A stretch of 64,000 nucleotides of DNA, taken from NCBI RefSeq assembly GCF_052324685.1, contig NC_135220.1:893828-957827 (forward strand), written 5' to 3'. The notes beneath the pieces were generated by a model. That model did no database searches. It saw only the letters and a program-made list of their open reading frames with translations, and was not told the DNA's origin. The position numbers and the translations under genes are program-made. Shown here one piece after another: positions 48,177 to 60,869 of this stretch. Source of the DNA: Brachyhypopomus gauderio (lineage: Eukaryota; Chordata; Actinopteri; Gymnotiformes; Hypopomidae). Positions within the stretch are counted from its first letter, which is position 1. Every line of letters begins with the position of its first letter.

Positions 48177-49103
48177 CAGGAGCTGTCTCAATGTACAATG
48201 GCTGCTATTGGCACATGGACGTTACTATTACCACTATAAATAAACAAATAAATAACATTTTTAAAAGATGGTTAGTGGAAAGGTCCAGGCGCTCTCTCAT
48301 GCTCTGTAATACATGGCAGTATGGCGTTGTTTAAAAAACCCCGTCAGCTTCTTTATATCCTCTTAAAATCTGAGCCTTGCAAAAGAAAAAAACACACAGT
48401 GTGTCACATATGGTGCCGTCTGTCTCTCTGGTGCATTATGGTCTTTTGAGATCTCTTCAGTCTTCAGATCTTTGTAGCGCATATTCTTAGCTTGCACATT
48501 CTTAGCTAAAATATTTGTGTTTTTCTATATATGCAAGATCAACAGACACCGAGAAGCCTTTGTTTAATTTTGCCTCATGCATATACGTTATGGCATGCAG
48601 GACTATGTAGACAGCCCATTATCCAAGTCCTTGACCCAGGCAGTAATGGAGTAATGAAGAAACTGTAACATGCAACAGAGCCTCCTTGAATCTATTGTTA
48701 ACGGTTTCCTTTTTAAGATTTCCCTGAATTCTATCTGCCTTTAAGCTACGTGGGAAGTTTCTATGTGGGAATTTCATTCTCTTAAAGTATTGGATTTGCT
48801 TCAGTATCCTGAAATATTGTTTTCATGTGATTTAAGCAAGCTATATTATATCACTTACATAAATATAGTTTATCACTGACATGGTGTCAGCTTGTCATAA
48901 TTGAAAAATAAAACATATGTCTTGTTGATAGCCTGATTATATAGTCATACACTTCTTTTATGTTAAGAAATAACGATGAAGGCATTTTGGAGAAACTCAA
49001 TGCGCAGCAAATAAATGAAATGTCGTTAATCGTCCTGCAAAAGTATATTCTGTTGTATTAACAAGGTACTCATACTGAGCATGCAAAGAGCGAATGTTAC
49101 TAA

Positions 49104-49117
49104 CCAGTAGGGGGCGC
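49104..49117 (+). promoter_or_regulatory. CTCF-type core motif, plus strand
   Basis: CCAGTAGGGGGCGC is a full match to the CTCF core, in the same orientation as the motif at 31085. Confidence 0.55.
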
Positions 49118-50771
49118 TTTAGCTATACATAATTCATATGAACTGAGATGTGACGAGAACGTCCAACTTCCAAAAAGGAAACTTGACTTGTGTCGTCGCA
49201 ATATTTTGTCAGATCCACGGATCGGGTAGATGTGAGTTTACCTTTTGTAACTTGTACCACAGGAAAGATAATGAATTAGGAAAAGTAGCGTGTACGTTTC
49301 TTATTTTTGCACCATACTGCCATGTATGAGTCTATAGTGTAGCGGATTCAAAAATACAGTAATAATCAGATCGAGCATTTTCATACGTGTGTCGTTACCG
49401 AAATCGTCAAAGAATTTGAACAAATATTCAAGTATTTTTTAAATTATGCATAAAGCTGTAACCTTTCATATACATTTGAAAACACTGACGAACGAAGTAG
49501 CACAACTCCGAGTGACTTCTAAAAGTCCTGTTCTGTGCGTGAGATCAATAGACCCACGTCACGGTATTTCAATGGTAGAAATTGGCGAATCCAGTAGAAC
49601 TCGGAACTATTTCGCCACGTTTTGGCTCTAATGCTTATAAATCCCTGACATGTTACATAGAGGCGCTATGGTCAAAGCTTTGGGTCAGGGTCAAGGTGTG
49701 ACTCAAATTTCGTTTCATTTGCACTAAGACAGTCAGACGCCCATCCCTATTGATAGTCAATATTATGAATGACAAAGAGCGGATCCTTTTAGGACGTAGA
49801 CACACTCAAACTTGTCCGGCTCTGCTTAAACTTGCAAAAAGGACCCAGAGTTTAATTTCAACGCAACAGTATGCACGATGATTCGCAACAGAAGAGCGCT
49901 GTCAATATAATGAAAAGGTGAAGCATCAAGGACTCCTTCATCTGACCGTTTACTTGTATCATTTAAAGCGATGCCATGACTTTTCCCGGGCAGCTCACAG
50001 CGTCTGTAATAGTTTCTCTTCGTCGCTTTGTACACTCGACCGAAAACGGAGCTTTAAAGGCAGTGATGTATAAGGGACGTACACACACACTCTCTGTATT
50101 AAGCCATTCACATTAAAACAATGTCGAGGTGATAAATTTAAATCCAAGTCCTATTATTTTTATTGTTATTTTGCATTTTCTCATTCCCTGCCTCGCATCT
50201 TTGGCTACCAGATGTGTCCCACACAGAAGAATTATTTCTCATCCCCAGAGTCAAATAAATGCAATCAATATGAGTATTGCTCTCAGGCCTTGAAATATTA
50301 CATTAATGTTCCATGTGGTGACATTTTAGCTGGAAATTTCGAATACATCATGAAGGCTCAAATTAATATTTATCAGAGAGAGTTTTTTTATGCTTTGCAA
50401 AACAGTATTAGCGTGAACTCGAATTATCCTGTCCTCTAAGCACATGAGGAAATGCCAGTCACAGTTATTGTAGTTTATGTTTAGATGAAATATTGGATAT
50501 TTTAATCTCTTCTCTCTTAGCTCAATTGTGAGCGTACACCTTGTATCCGAAAAATTATATTATTTACACATTTTGTATATAAATTCAATATAAAGTGAAT
50601 CATTTGCAAAATTCGAGTGGAAAAAACACACAAATATATTCTTACTGAATTTCAGACTTCTCATCTAACTGATTACTTCTCATGAATAAAATCAAGAAAC
50701 TAACCAGGGGTGTTTGAAAGCACTCCAAAGCATTTAGTGTGATCAGATAAAGACACGAGGGTAGTTGAACT

Positions 50772-50807
50772 GGGGAGGGGGAGGGGTCAGGTGGGGAGGG
50801 GGAGGGG
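50772..50807 (+). other. Duplicated G-rich quadruplex-prone element
   Basis: GGGGAGGGGGAGGGG occurs twice, separated by TCAGGT, giving six G-tracts of four or five within 36 bases. Confidence 0.6.
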
Positions 50808-52189
50808 TCAAGGTGTGGGAGCTTAGTCATACGCTATAGAGCTTATGTATTATGGTATGTGGTAAATGCATTAGCAAGTAGCAGGAAAAACGACGACATA
50901 GTTGTTCTCAAAGTAGTTGAAAGAAAGAGAAAAAAAGATAATATCATGTCGAAACCTTAAGATTGTTTTTACAAACATTGTTTCAGTGAACAAATATGCG
51001 TCGTTTCCTTCCAAGGTTGTTCTGAAATAGCTTAATCCCGTCAGTCAGAGGAAATAGCCTCTGCGTGCGCCTCTACTGGGAATTGCATACTATCATTTAT
51101 AGATCTGCTTTAAATTATTCTTGTCATTGAATCCAAATTTATGCCGCCATTGATCTCAAAGGAAAAATATTAAACGATTTGGGGTTGGTATTTTGTGACC
51201 CGCAGGTCAAGGAGAATTTAACATTGGTGTTATTGAGCGTCGCCTCTCTCACCTGCGCAGCTCACGCGCGCCCCTTTGTTTCCCCTCATTTGCATGTTGT
51301 GTGCGTGTACGACGAACAGATTACCGGTATGTGATTTGGGGCTCAAAGTAATCACAGACTTAGCCTACGCCCCTTAAAGACTTTTCAAGTCGGCGTTTAA
51401 GAGGAAATTATGACATTATGTATTAGTTACCCTCTGAACATATTTCCGCTCAGATTTGATATAGAAATAACACACTCTTATACTCTATTTACGAGTTGTC
51501 TGTGGAGGGTCCTTGAAGAAATTAATGATGGCAATCAGCTATCATCAGTGCAAATATTGTGTTTCCAGTGGTTATGAGTTTGGTAAGAGACATAACCAAA
51601 CTGTAAAGATATCTGGTAGAATAACTTACAGAATTAGCCTATCCACATACGGAGTACATTCCAAACATATGTAAATCAATATGGTTTAATAATATAAATA
51701 ATTTTGGAAATGAAGCCAGCTTATTTATTTGGTGAAAATATAGGCAGCGCATAGTGTTATAAATGGTGAAAAGGAGGGGAGGCCTACAGTGTCCTCGTGT
51801 TAATGAAAATAACTGAGAATTTGTGTAGTATACCCACCCTTAAACACCCCCCCCCCCCGCCATTACTGCATTAGTGCATTCTGCACTATGAACACCCATG
51901 AGGAATTATGTTCTTGTGATCATCCTGAATACCTCTTTATGATGACTGTATATAAAGTGGCTAAACACTGCTTTACGAGGTTAGCGCTGAGATAATGCTC
52001 CAAAATGGGCTTTTCTTATTCTTTGGTGAAGTGCAGTAGTTGTTGGCTGGGTTACAGTGGCTCCTGGCTGGTTGTACAGGTCCTGGAGTAGCAGGTGTTT
52101 CAGCTTGGCATGCATCTCCCCTGTGACTCGCTGATGGGGAACAGCTGGAGAGCCTCTGTTCTGTCCCTTCTGTCCTGTCCCCGATATGA

Positions 52190-52340
52190 CCAGGCGATGT
52201 AGTGAGCAGCGAGATGCGTGTCGACACATGGCGTCCGGGTCCCACCACGCGGTGCGCAGAGCCAGCAGCACCCGGACCCGCGCGGGTTCCTCCGGTGGCG
52301 TTCGGCCATGTCGAGGTTATGGGGGATACTAAAGAGGTGG
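52190..52340. promoter_or_regulatory. Isolated CpG-rich patch
   Basis: About 150 bases dense in CpG within AT-rich surroundings. Frames stay open on both strands here because of composition; none resembles a known protein. A short CpG island, enhancer or non-coding exon are all possible. Confidence 0.3.
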
Positions 52341-55300
52341 GAATTGATGTGTGTGAGTGGCGTGCTCTTGGCTCAGGATCAAACTTTAGGGCACTCAGAC
52401 TTTACCTCAGACAGTCTGGTCAAGTCTGGAGAAGGGTTCAAAGTGGCTAGTGTACTTGGTCTGAACAGTTGAACAGAACCTCTGAAGATAATTTCACACT
52501 CAAATAACTTGAAATGTGAATAAGAAAAAATGTAATCTGTTGGTTATTGACATGTTTTTTTTTAAAATATAGTTTCTTGTGCATTCCCTATTGAAAGAGC
52601 AGCCAATGAATTTAGCATATTGAGATGCCACTTAACCTTCTGCATTGGGGCTTTCTCTGCGTTGGTCTCCTTCATGCCCAAAACACTTCCAGGTGTGCTT
52701 AACGAAGCCGTGGAGCTTGTCACGCTGAATTTAACCAATGTCACTAAAATCAGCACCACTTGAAGGTGAAAGGAAAGCACTGGTCGATGGAAGTCTAATT
52801 AAGTTTCACGTAGGAAAGATAGCACTTTTCTTCAAGGTGAAATAGCCCTTGAGCCAACTGAGCTGTTTTAGTGCATGAAGTGTACCAATGCGTATGCACC
52901 AGTATTTAATAACACATCTGCCTGCTTTTGGTTTTTTAAGTGATCCCTGCCAATTGTCAGTGAGATTGCACATTGATAGGAAAGCAACATTAACATCTTG
53001 GGAAACCTCATTTTGAGTGTTCCAGTGCAGATAGTATGCATGTGTCCCAGCATGCATGGCACAAAGGGAGTTAAATCTACTGGAAGTTTGCCCTGCAGCT
53101 CAATTGAGAGGCAGCCACTTTGTTATCAACAGCCCCTGCAGAAATAAAAAACAATATATAGGAATGTGTGATGCTGAGATTTAATTTTCCCACTACTCTC
53201 CATTTATATAATATATGAAATGAACCCCAAATTAATTTGCAGCGAAGCTCTAAAGTAACAATGTAATCTCAGTGTTAGACCACAGTTGCAAATGGATTTC
53301 TGTCTCTTGTAATTTTATAAGAAACACTCGGGGGGTCACCTTAAAAGATGTCACCATTTTTTAAAGCCGAAACTATTCTGCAGCCTGTCAGCAAAGAAAC
53401 CTTTGCAATGCAATCTGTTTTGTTCCATCGATTTGTCCAGTGTCACGTCCTGTCATACGGCATGCCTGTTATGTTGGGTGGGATTGGCACAGATGACTAA
53501 TTTTATACCCAGATGTCCATAATAAAGTCAGAGTATCTGCTTACTTGTATGCTATCTAGTGCTTAGAACTTCCTGACTTGTGCCGAATGGTTTGAAGGCT
53601 TCTAAATGTTAAAGGAACAGCATTACATTGCATGGCACAGCATGAAGACAGATAAAACGCCGCTATCTATTTGAGCCGTGTTTCTCAGCTTTCCTCCTGT
53701 GTTTAATTACACGAAAACTAAAGTGAACTCAAACTGTGACCAGTCCAGATTTGGTTCACATCTGTCAATTAAATACTGAAAGCATGAAACATTCGAACTG
53801 CTCAACTTTGTTCATAAGTCCCATAGTCTCTGTTATCTGGAGTTCTTTCCTAACATAAATTTACCTCTGCTTTCTTTTCCACTGAAATGTCTTTTTTTAA
53901 ACATGCATTTATCACTGCTGCCCTTTCCTCTGACTCTGATGACATATTGGAAGGCAGTTAGATACAAATCCACTAAAGTCAAGCAAGCATGTTAAAAATG
54001 GGCTGCACAGGTGCAATCAGATCAGATCAGATCGAATTGTGCGTCATAACAGAGCTGGACATATCAGTGTCACTTGTGACTTTATAGGGGGAAAAAAGAA
54101 CGTTTGTGTGAACGTATCATGAACCTTTCACTGTTCCAGCAAGCAAATGTGGGGTAGAGGGCATGTACTGACATTTCGATCCATGTTAGACCCTATATGT
54201 ACCAAAAGTGTTATTTGAGTATTAAAAAAGTCAGCAACTTTCAGATTTCTAAATGAGAGGTTCATTTGACACTGTGCCCCCCTTCCAACACCTGTCAAGC
54301 TATTTGTCACAGGCTAAGATCTCCTCCACTGCCACAACATTACCCCTTATACGGCAAATCCACTCAGCATTACTAGATCTTTTCAAACGTCACAGGAGCC
54401 TCCACAAATGTCCTGCAAGCCACAGCTCAGATCCTAAATTTAGACATTTTTAAGATACTCCCTTAGTACCTCTGTTGAATGTGCTTTCTGTCTGTAACAT
54501 AGGCGTTTACCTTTCAGAAATGACCTGATCCATAAGTAGACAGTTTATTGTACCTCAGATAGATTATAGTATAATGAGTTTCTGGAACCGCCTTGAATTG
54601 TGTTTAACCTTATGTTCACGTATTTTGAAGTAATGCACTTTGCGAATTGGAGGTATTATTAAGGTCAGATATGTACTGCTGATATGTTTTTCTTGGTTTT
54701 CCTGTATTTTAAAAACTTGGAATAGTGTGGCACAATGTTAACGCATGTTTTGTGAAAAAAGAACGTGACCATTTAAGTTTGTGACATTTCAATGACCTTT
54801 CAATGATATAAGAGTAAAAAAAGCCCTAATAAGTGGTCAGTCATTCTATTCTTAACACACAAGCCGTGTACTTAATACACAAGTTCTGTGGCCCTAGCAT
54901 GGATCCCAAACGCTTCTCTGTCTCCCAGTGTAAACCTGATCGGATGGCTTGTTAATTTTATCATTTCAGGACTTTATGGACTTTCCAGTTGCTGCACTTT
55001 TCAGCCGAGTCCCTCCCCTGGCCCCCCATGTATGTCAGCGTTTTCTCTGAAGGAAGAGTCTGGAGGCCTGAAAGTTTATAAATAAGCCTTCTATCAAGTT
55101 CCACAACAGGTGTGACCTCCCTGTGTCCTAAAACTGAACACTTTCAGTGGCTCATATCTGAAAAGAGAGAGGGGGAGGGGGGGGGGGAGGGGAGAAGGGT
55201 ACTTACTGCCATCTAAAATAGAGACGTTTATCATGCACTCAATGTTACCTTTCCTTGTACTGCCTTTCTCTTAGTTTGTGTTTTTTTGTGTATTGTAAAG

Positions 55301-57606
55301 AGATAATTGCTCACAGCTTTGCCCTGCACTGTATGTGTGGTACAGTTGACCCACTACAGAGGGGCATTAAACGTAAAGGCATTGCCAGCGTATCAGCTGT
55401 GGCGTGGACTCTCGGCCACAGCGTGGAGGTTCTGCCAGAGCCTCCAGGATAAATGCAGAGCTCTTCTTTTGCCAGGGGAGCGCTTTAAATCTAACTAGGC
55501 TCTCAAGGATTCTCACCTAACATGTGCTTAAACCATATGTACGTAGAAAGACAGTAATTTCTTGGCATTTCTCGTGTTTTGGGGAGAAAAAAAAAGGTTC
55601 TGTTTGCTTACCGGACTTCTGCTTTAAGTCATCGTGGGCCCTTTGTTAGATGGACAATAAGTGCATTGCCAATTCCCTTTAAACCTTACCACTGACCACA
55701 GTGCATCCTTTTCTCAAGAGTGTACTGTATGTGTCTTTCTGTGGCGGAGACTCAGAACACATGATCTCTAATTAGAGAGCACATTGTTCCATTTTTCTCA
55801 CTCCTTCAGCATTGTTCTCCACTTCCATATGCCCTAGTTTTCCAGGAAGGGCCTCACCATTTGCAATGAAAGTCCAATTGTCCACGCTGACTTAGGAGCA
55901 GACTAATTAATGCAGTGGAATTGTTACATCAGTTTTTCAGTGTTACTTAACATTCAAATTTAAATTCGAATTCAAGCAGCTTGAAGAGAAATCGACTCTT
56001 TGAATGTGTTTTAGGAGATGATTCCGACTCTCATTATCAATTAGACGTGAAGGATGTCTCCTGTACTCCATATACCAGACTCCAGAGTCCAAGCAGGGTA
56101 AACAGGTGGGAGAGAGAGAGGAGGCTTGTTGGATTACTTTACATTATTTTGATTAATTATTCAGGCGTCTCCATTTTACCCATGATAACTTGACATGGTA
56201 TGCCACAACGTGATCCACGGAGATGTCATAATTTACCTCACTTGGAAGAGAAGTGCTTGCACCCTAAACCACCATAACACAAAGTCCTCACACTTACCAT
56301 AAGGACAGGATAAAGGTCCGATACATTCTATCTTGGCAGAGCACTATAAACAGATTTCACACACTAAAGCCTGAATTACTCAATAGTATTTAGTTTGGGG
56401 CAACTTTAATAACGTTTTTCTAACTTCCATTCATTTCCATCTGATTCATGGAATCTTTAATTGGGGCAAAGCCATAAGTGTGGCAAATGATAAAAACAAA
56501 TGGTAAGTAGCTAAAATTGTTCTGTCAAATGAGAGATTAGTCCAGCAGAGACAGTGTGGGGGACACAGAGCTGCCTTTGTCATACCCCCTATCAGAGTGG
56601 GTCACATGCATATAAATATTTCAGAATGAGGTGTGTACACACAGACAGAATTCCCCTATCAGGCATCTGTTCTCTGGGGCGTTTGGACCAAGACAGGTAT
56701 GGCCAGATGAAAGAGGATTTTATTTTCCAAAACAGCATTTACCCTTTCCCTCCCTACTGGAGATCCCTGTCTGGGAGACATTTTCACGTAATCAGACACA
56801 AGTTCCTCTGATCCTCTGCTACATATGGCATCTCGGTGAGAGGATTGAGGATGACTGGGGAGATTACTAGACAGTAGAAGAACGAAGTAGAGGAAGTAGT
56901 TCATTTAAATTGTACATACAGTACAATATATAGTTTGTAAGAAGCAGACTTTCTTTGTCTGTTCTCATGTGTCTGTATTTTGCATTGAATATCTCTTGTT
57001 GTGCCAGCTGACACAAAAGTTATGCTCAGTGGCTTGTCTCGCGAGCTGAGCAACGCTCCCTGCACCTTGGTTCAGAGATTTAATTGTGTTTTGCAAAGGA
57101 TGTGCTAGACGAAATGGCAAAGTTACAAGGTCTCTTACGCTGTTAAGCATCATGAAGAGAATATTAAAACTAATATCTTTGACATTGTCTTGTGATGCTT
57201 GTGTTAAGAGACCTGTTTATTTTTGTCATTAGAGGAGTGTGTTGTCTCCTGAACACGCAGGTCGAACTTGCGTTTCCAGCCTGCCTCCCCCGGCCCTTTC
57301 TCCCCTCCTATTCCAGTCATCAAATGCTGCTTACAACATAATGAGAGATGTGGCAATTAATTTTCTTTTAATCAAGGTCGAAATGAAGTAAATTGGTACA
57401 GCTCTGCAAGCCCTCATTTTCTATTTTTGCAGTGATGCAAAACAAATACGATAAAATGATGGCCCTCCTCACCTTCAGTAATTAGAAACCGTGAACGATC
57501 AGACGTAGATGATATGTGATATACAGCACCACCAACTCTCTCTCTCTCCCCATGAGATTACATTCCTTCTCTTTTCAAACAGATGACCATGCTTCCCGCC
57601 TGCTAA

Positions 57607-57681
<75 letters not shown>
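57607..57681. repeat. Poly-C followed by (CA)n
   Basis: A C17 run passes directly into about 29 CA units. Confidence 0.95.
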
Positions 57682-57684
<3 letters not shown>

Positions 57685-58900
57685 GCCTACGGACAGAGGG
57701 AACAGCTTAACTTGACATTGACTGCTGTGTTGTTGTAATGCCTCTCAAATCTTATTAAAGACCACAACTGCAAAGGACCTTGCTGACTCCACAGATTTCC
57801 ATTAACTGCGTTGTTTCAGTATCCTACAAGCTGATTAAGAATTTATTAAAATTAGATTTTAACTCGGCACCCAGATATCTTATCAACGCCATATGGCCAC
57901 ATGGTCGGTAGGCCGCATTATTAAACACTTTGAATTAGCTTACCTCCAATAACCGAAGAGCCTTCTGACAGGCATTCTTGTGAAATGGAGATGCGGTTCA
58001 GGTTGACTGCCTGAACATCTTTTAGGTTCTTGGGCCGATTCCAGATTTAGTTTTATTTCTCGCTGAGATTTTGTCATGCCTATAACTGTATGTATCAATA
58101 TCTTGGAATCACAGTCTGTGTTCTCCTGTGGGTGCACGTCTGAGTTTTTGTTTTGTTTGAATAAGAAGATATTCTAATGTGTAAACAATGTCCCACACCT
58201 TCATTTCCTGTGTGAGTGATTGAGGAAGTGACCACCTACCTGTTATTGTGCACAAATTAGGCATGTACATAAATGGAAAAACACATTGTCACATTCACAT
58301 CCCCCCCAAACTCTCTGGGAAGCTCTCGACTCTCTCTGAAAAGTCTGTTTTCTTTGCTCTTTACATGCCCCCCATGTACTCAGACTCCCTCGTCTGCTTT
58401 TCACATCTGGAATGTTGGGCCTGATCAGCCGAATTCTTTTACACAAAATATATGCAGTGATAATAATGAAATAATGCAAAATATGGAGAACGCATTAACT
58501 CCCAAGTCTGCAGTGACTGAGTAAAAAAAGCAACAGCTGCCCGATCTGTTAAAACTCCCCTCTGCTTAGCTGAATTACCCTCCATCGCTGGCCTGCCCCT
58601 CATTTTTTTGAACATAGTCAGCTGCTACAACCTCTAAGATCCGGCAGGCAGACAGATGCAGGCTTCTTCAGGGCGTGTGTGTTTTGGTTTTTTTTGGGGG
58701 GCTTTTTTGGGTTCATCTAATTAAGGTGATTGCCAGCCACTTGCCCTTCAGTGCGAGTTCTACCTTGATTAAGCCCTGCCCAGGTTATCCGGGCACCTCT
58801 GCAGGTGTTTACTTGGAATAAAATGGTGCATTTTATTCAGAGCAACATTGATAAGAAACATGAAGCATTACGCCTGGAAACAATTCAACATTTATTAAGT

Positions 58901-58934
58901 TTCTTTCTCTCTCTCTTTCTTTCTTTCTTTCTTG
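58901..58934. repeat. TTTC/CT simple repeat
   Basis: Pyrimidine tract of CT and CTTT units. Confidence 0.85.
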
Positions 58935-60775
58935 TAAGTCGTGCTGTTCCATTAGTGCATTAGACATGTTGTGATACTGAGGGGTCAAAATGTCCCTGCT
59001 CAGCTGGTTAGAGGTGTTAATATCCCAGTAAATCCAGTGTCAGGGTTTTCTGTCTGCGCAGAGCACAGGTGTCTTTAAGGTAAAAATGCTTACACATTAA
59101 CTTTGCCATATGGGCAGTGCTTTATCACACAGTCAATGTGGATGTTGAAGGTGGTATTCATCAGTTCTGTCAATTCCTATTGTTCACTTGTCGTAGTGTC
59201 AGTATGCTTTAGCATTCGTTTATTAAAGATGGAAAATGTGCTTATGTATTTGCTCACGTAAGAGCACTTTCAGGTTGGACTACTCTGTAGGATCACTGGC
59301 TAAATAATATATATAAAGCTCAAATGAGCAACCAGCATTCTGCTGTGTGTTAAAACAAATCACACTACTCCTAAAGTCATGACATTTGATCACTAACCTT
59401 CTGACATTTTTTTTTTGTTTTCTATTATGCATCTGAGATTAATATGAGACTATAAAAACACGGACTAGATATACAAATAAGGGAAAATAAATGTTTTAAG
59501 TGGATCAGCGTAGCAGTGTGGCTCTTCTAACCTTGTTCCTCCTTGTTATTAGCTCTTAATGTTTCATAATTGGAGATGGCACTGGTGCAGGCTTGGGGTT
59601 TGTTGGGTCTGCCCTTGAGACTGGCCCTAATGAATCAATGGATGGCAATAATTGTGCTGGTCATTACTGAATCAAGTGATCTGCAGAATAATGTATTGAT
59701 TTTTGGCCTTTCTTACTACATTATTATTCCGTATCACCGTATTGCAACATCAGGGGAATTGATTGATGGGTATGTGGAATCAGTGTCATGATCAGAGTTC
59801 AACATCTACATTCTGTCATCCAACTCTAAAGTTATGCAGAACGGCCCAAAGGAAGTCTGAATACTTTTAGAAGTTCCTTGTGTGGGGTTCTCTCTCTCTC
59901 TCGTTGTAGGACTAGCATGACAACAAGCAGGAGTTTTTTTTTTGAACGATGCTTACTTCAGTAGAGTTTCAGGCTCAGGTGTATGCTTGCAGACGTCTTG
60001 TATTACTTCAGCGAAGCACTTTCTTATCCCTGGATGTTAAAGCTGACTGTTTAAAAGTGTTGAACCCAACAATTTGAACCAGAGAACACAAGCAATGCTT
60101 CTGAACACAGTGGGCTATCTGAACATTAAATATGTACGATTTGTAACAGTATCCCGCTGACAGTAATAGGATGGGGAGTTAAACTATGAATGTGTCTTGT
60201 AATATTTATCAACTATATTATTCTACTTGGCATTAATAGCCAAGAGTGTAAAGGCCAATGAAGTTTCGAAAAATGTTTAAAGGTAAGTATGTTTTTTTCT
60301 AAATCTGCATTAAGCAATAATGAAATTATGAGATTATTCATATTTATATTTAGTAACTGATTTAAAGAAGTTAACATGAAATAATTCATCATTCGTATCC
60401 CAAGGTATATAGCATATGCAAACCTATAAATGGAAAGAGTCATCCCAAGACAACATAATTATTATTATTTTTAACATGATCTTGGCATTCTACCCCAGTG
60501 ACGTGACATCATGCAGATAGAGAATGAGAATCTCTTAGAGAATGATGTACACTCTGACACTGGGTAAAACAGAGAGTCCAGTACCCTACCTTGTTAGTTG
60601 ACTGTGCAATCGACCACTTCTGATTCTTTATTATGTAGAGCAGGGCACGTCACAAAAGTGCTAATTGGCAATAATCTGTTTGTCAATAGTTCGCAAGACT
60701 GCAGAATTTAGATAAGGGGAAGTTCAGGTTTAAAACACTATCACTTCTCCTTTAGTTCTTACAGGCTCACTTCTG

Positions 60776-60777
<2 letters not shown>

Positions 60778-60867
<90 letters not shown>
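60778..60867. repeat. (AT)45 microsatellite
   Basis: About 90 bases of perfect alternating AT, the longest pure dinucleotide run in the window. Confidence 0.97.

Positions 60868-60869
<2 letters not shown>

Larger units (their letters stand above)
48177..52189. other. Gene-free region, third part
   Basis: AT-rich and non-coding. It contains the CTCF-type motif at 49104 and the G-rich duplication at 50772. A short GC-richer patch with CTCACCTGCGCAG and CACGCGCG lies near 51,240-51,330. No gene is supported. Confidence 0.45.
52341..60777. other. Gene-free region, fourth part
   Basis: AT-rich and non-coding. A G-rich block lies at 55169-55199. Segments such as 57,350-57,470 and 58,700-58,880 have balanced, non-repetitive composition with TAATTA/ATTAAG words and could be conserved enhancers, but this cannot be judged without alignment. 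No gene is supported. Confidence 0.4.

Noticed and set aside
48041-48334. Frame with an Asp run (DDDDDDDD)
   Set aside because: A GAY trinucleotide repeat in otherwise non-coding context.
51973-52309. Three overlapping minus-strand frames of 69-96 residues
   Set aside because: Open in several frames at once because of the CpG-rich patch; no recognised protein and no intron structure.
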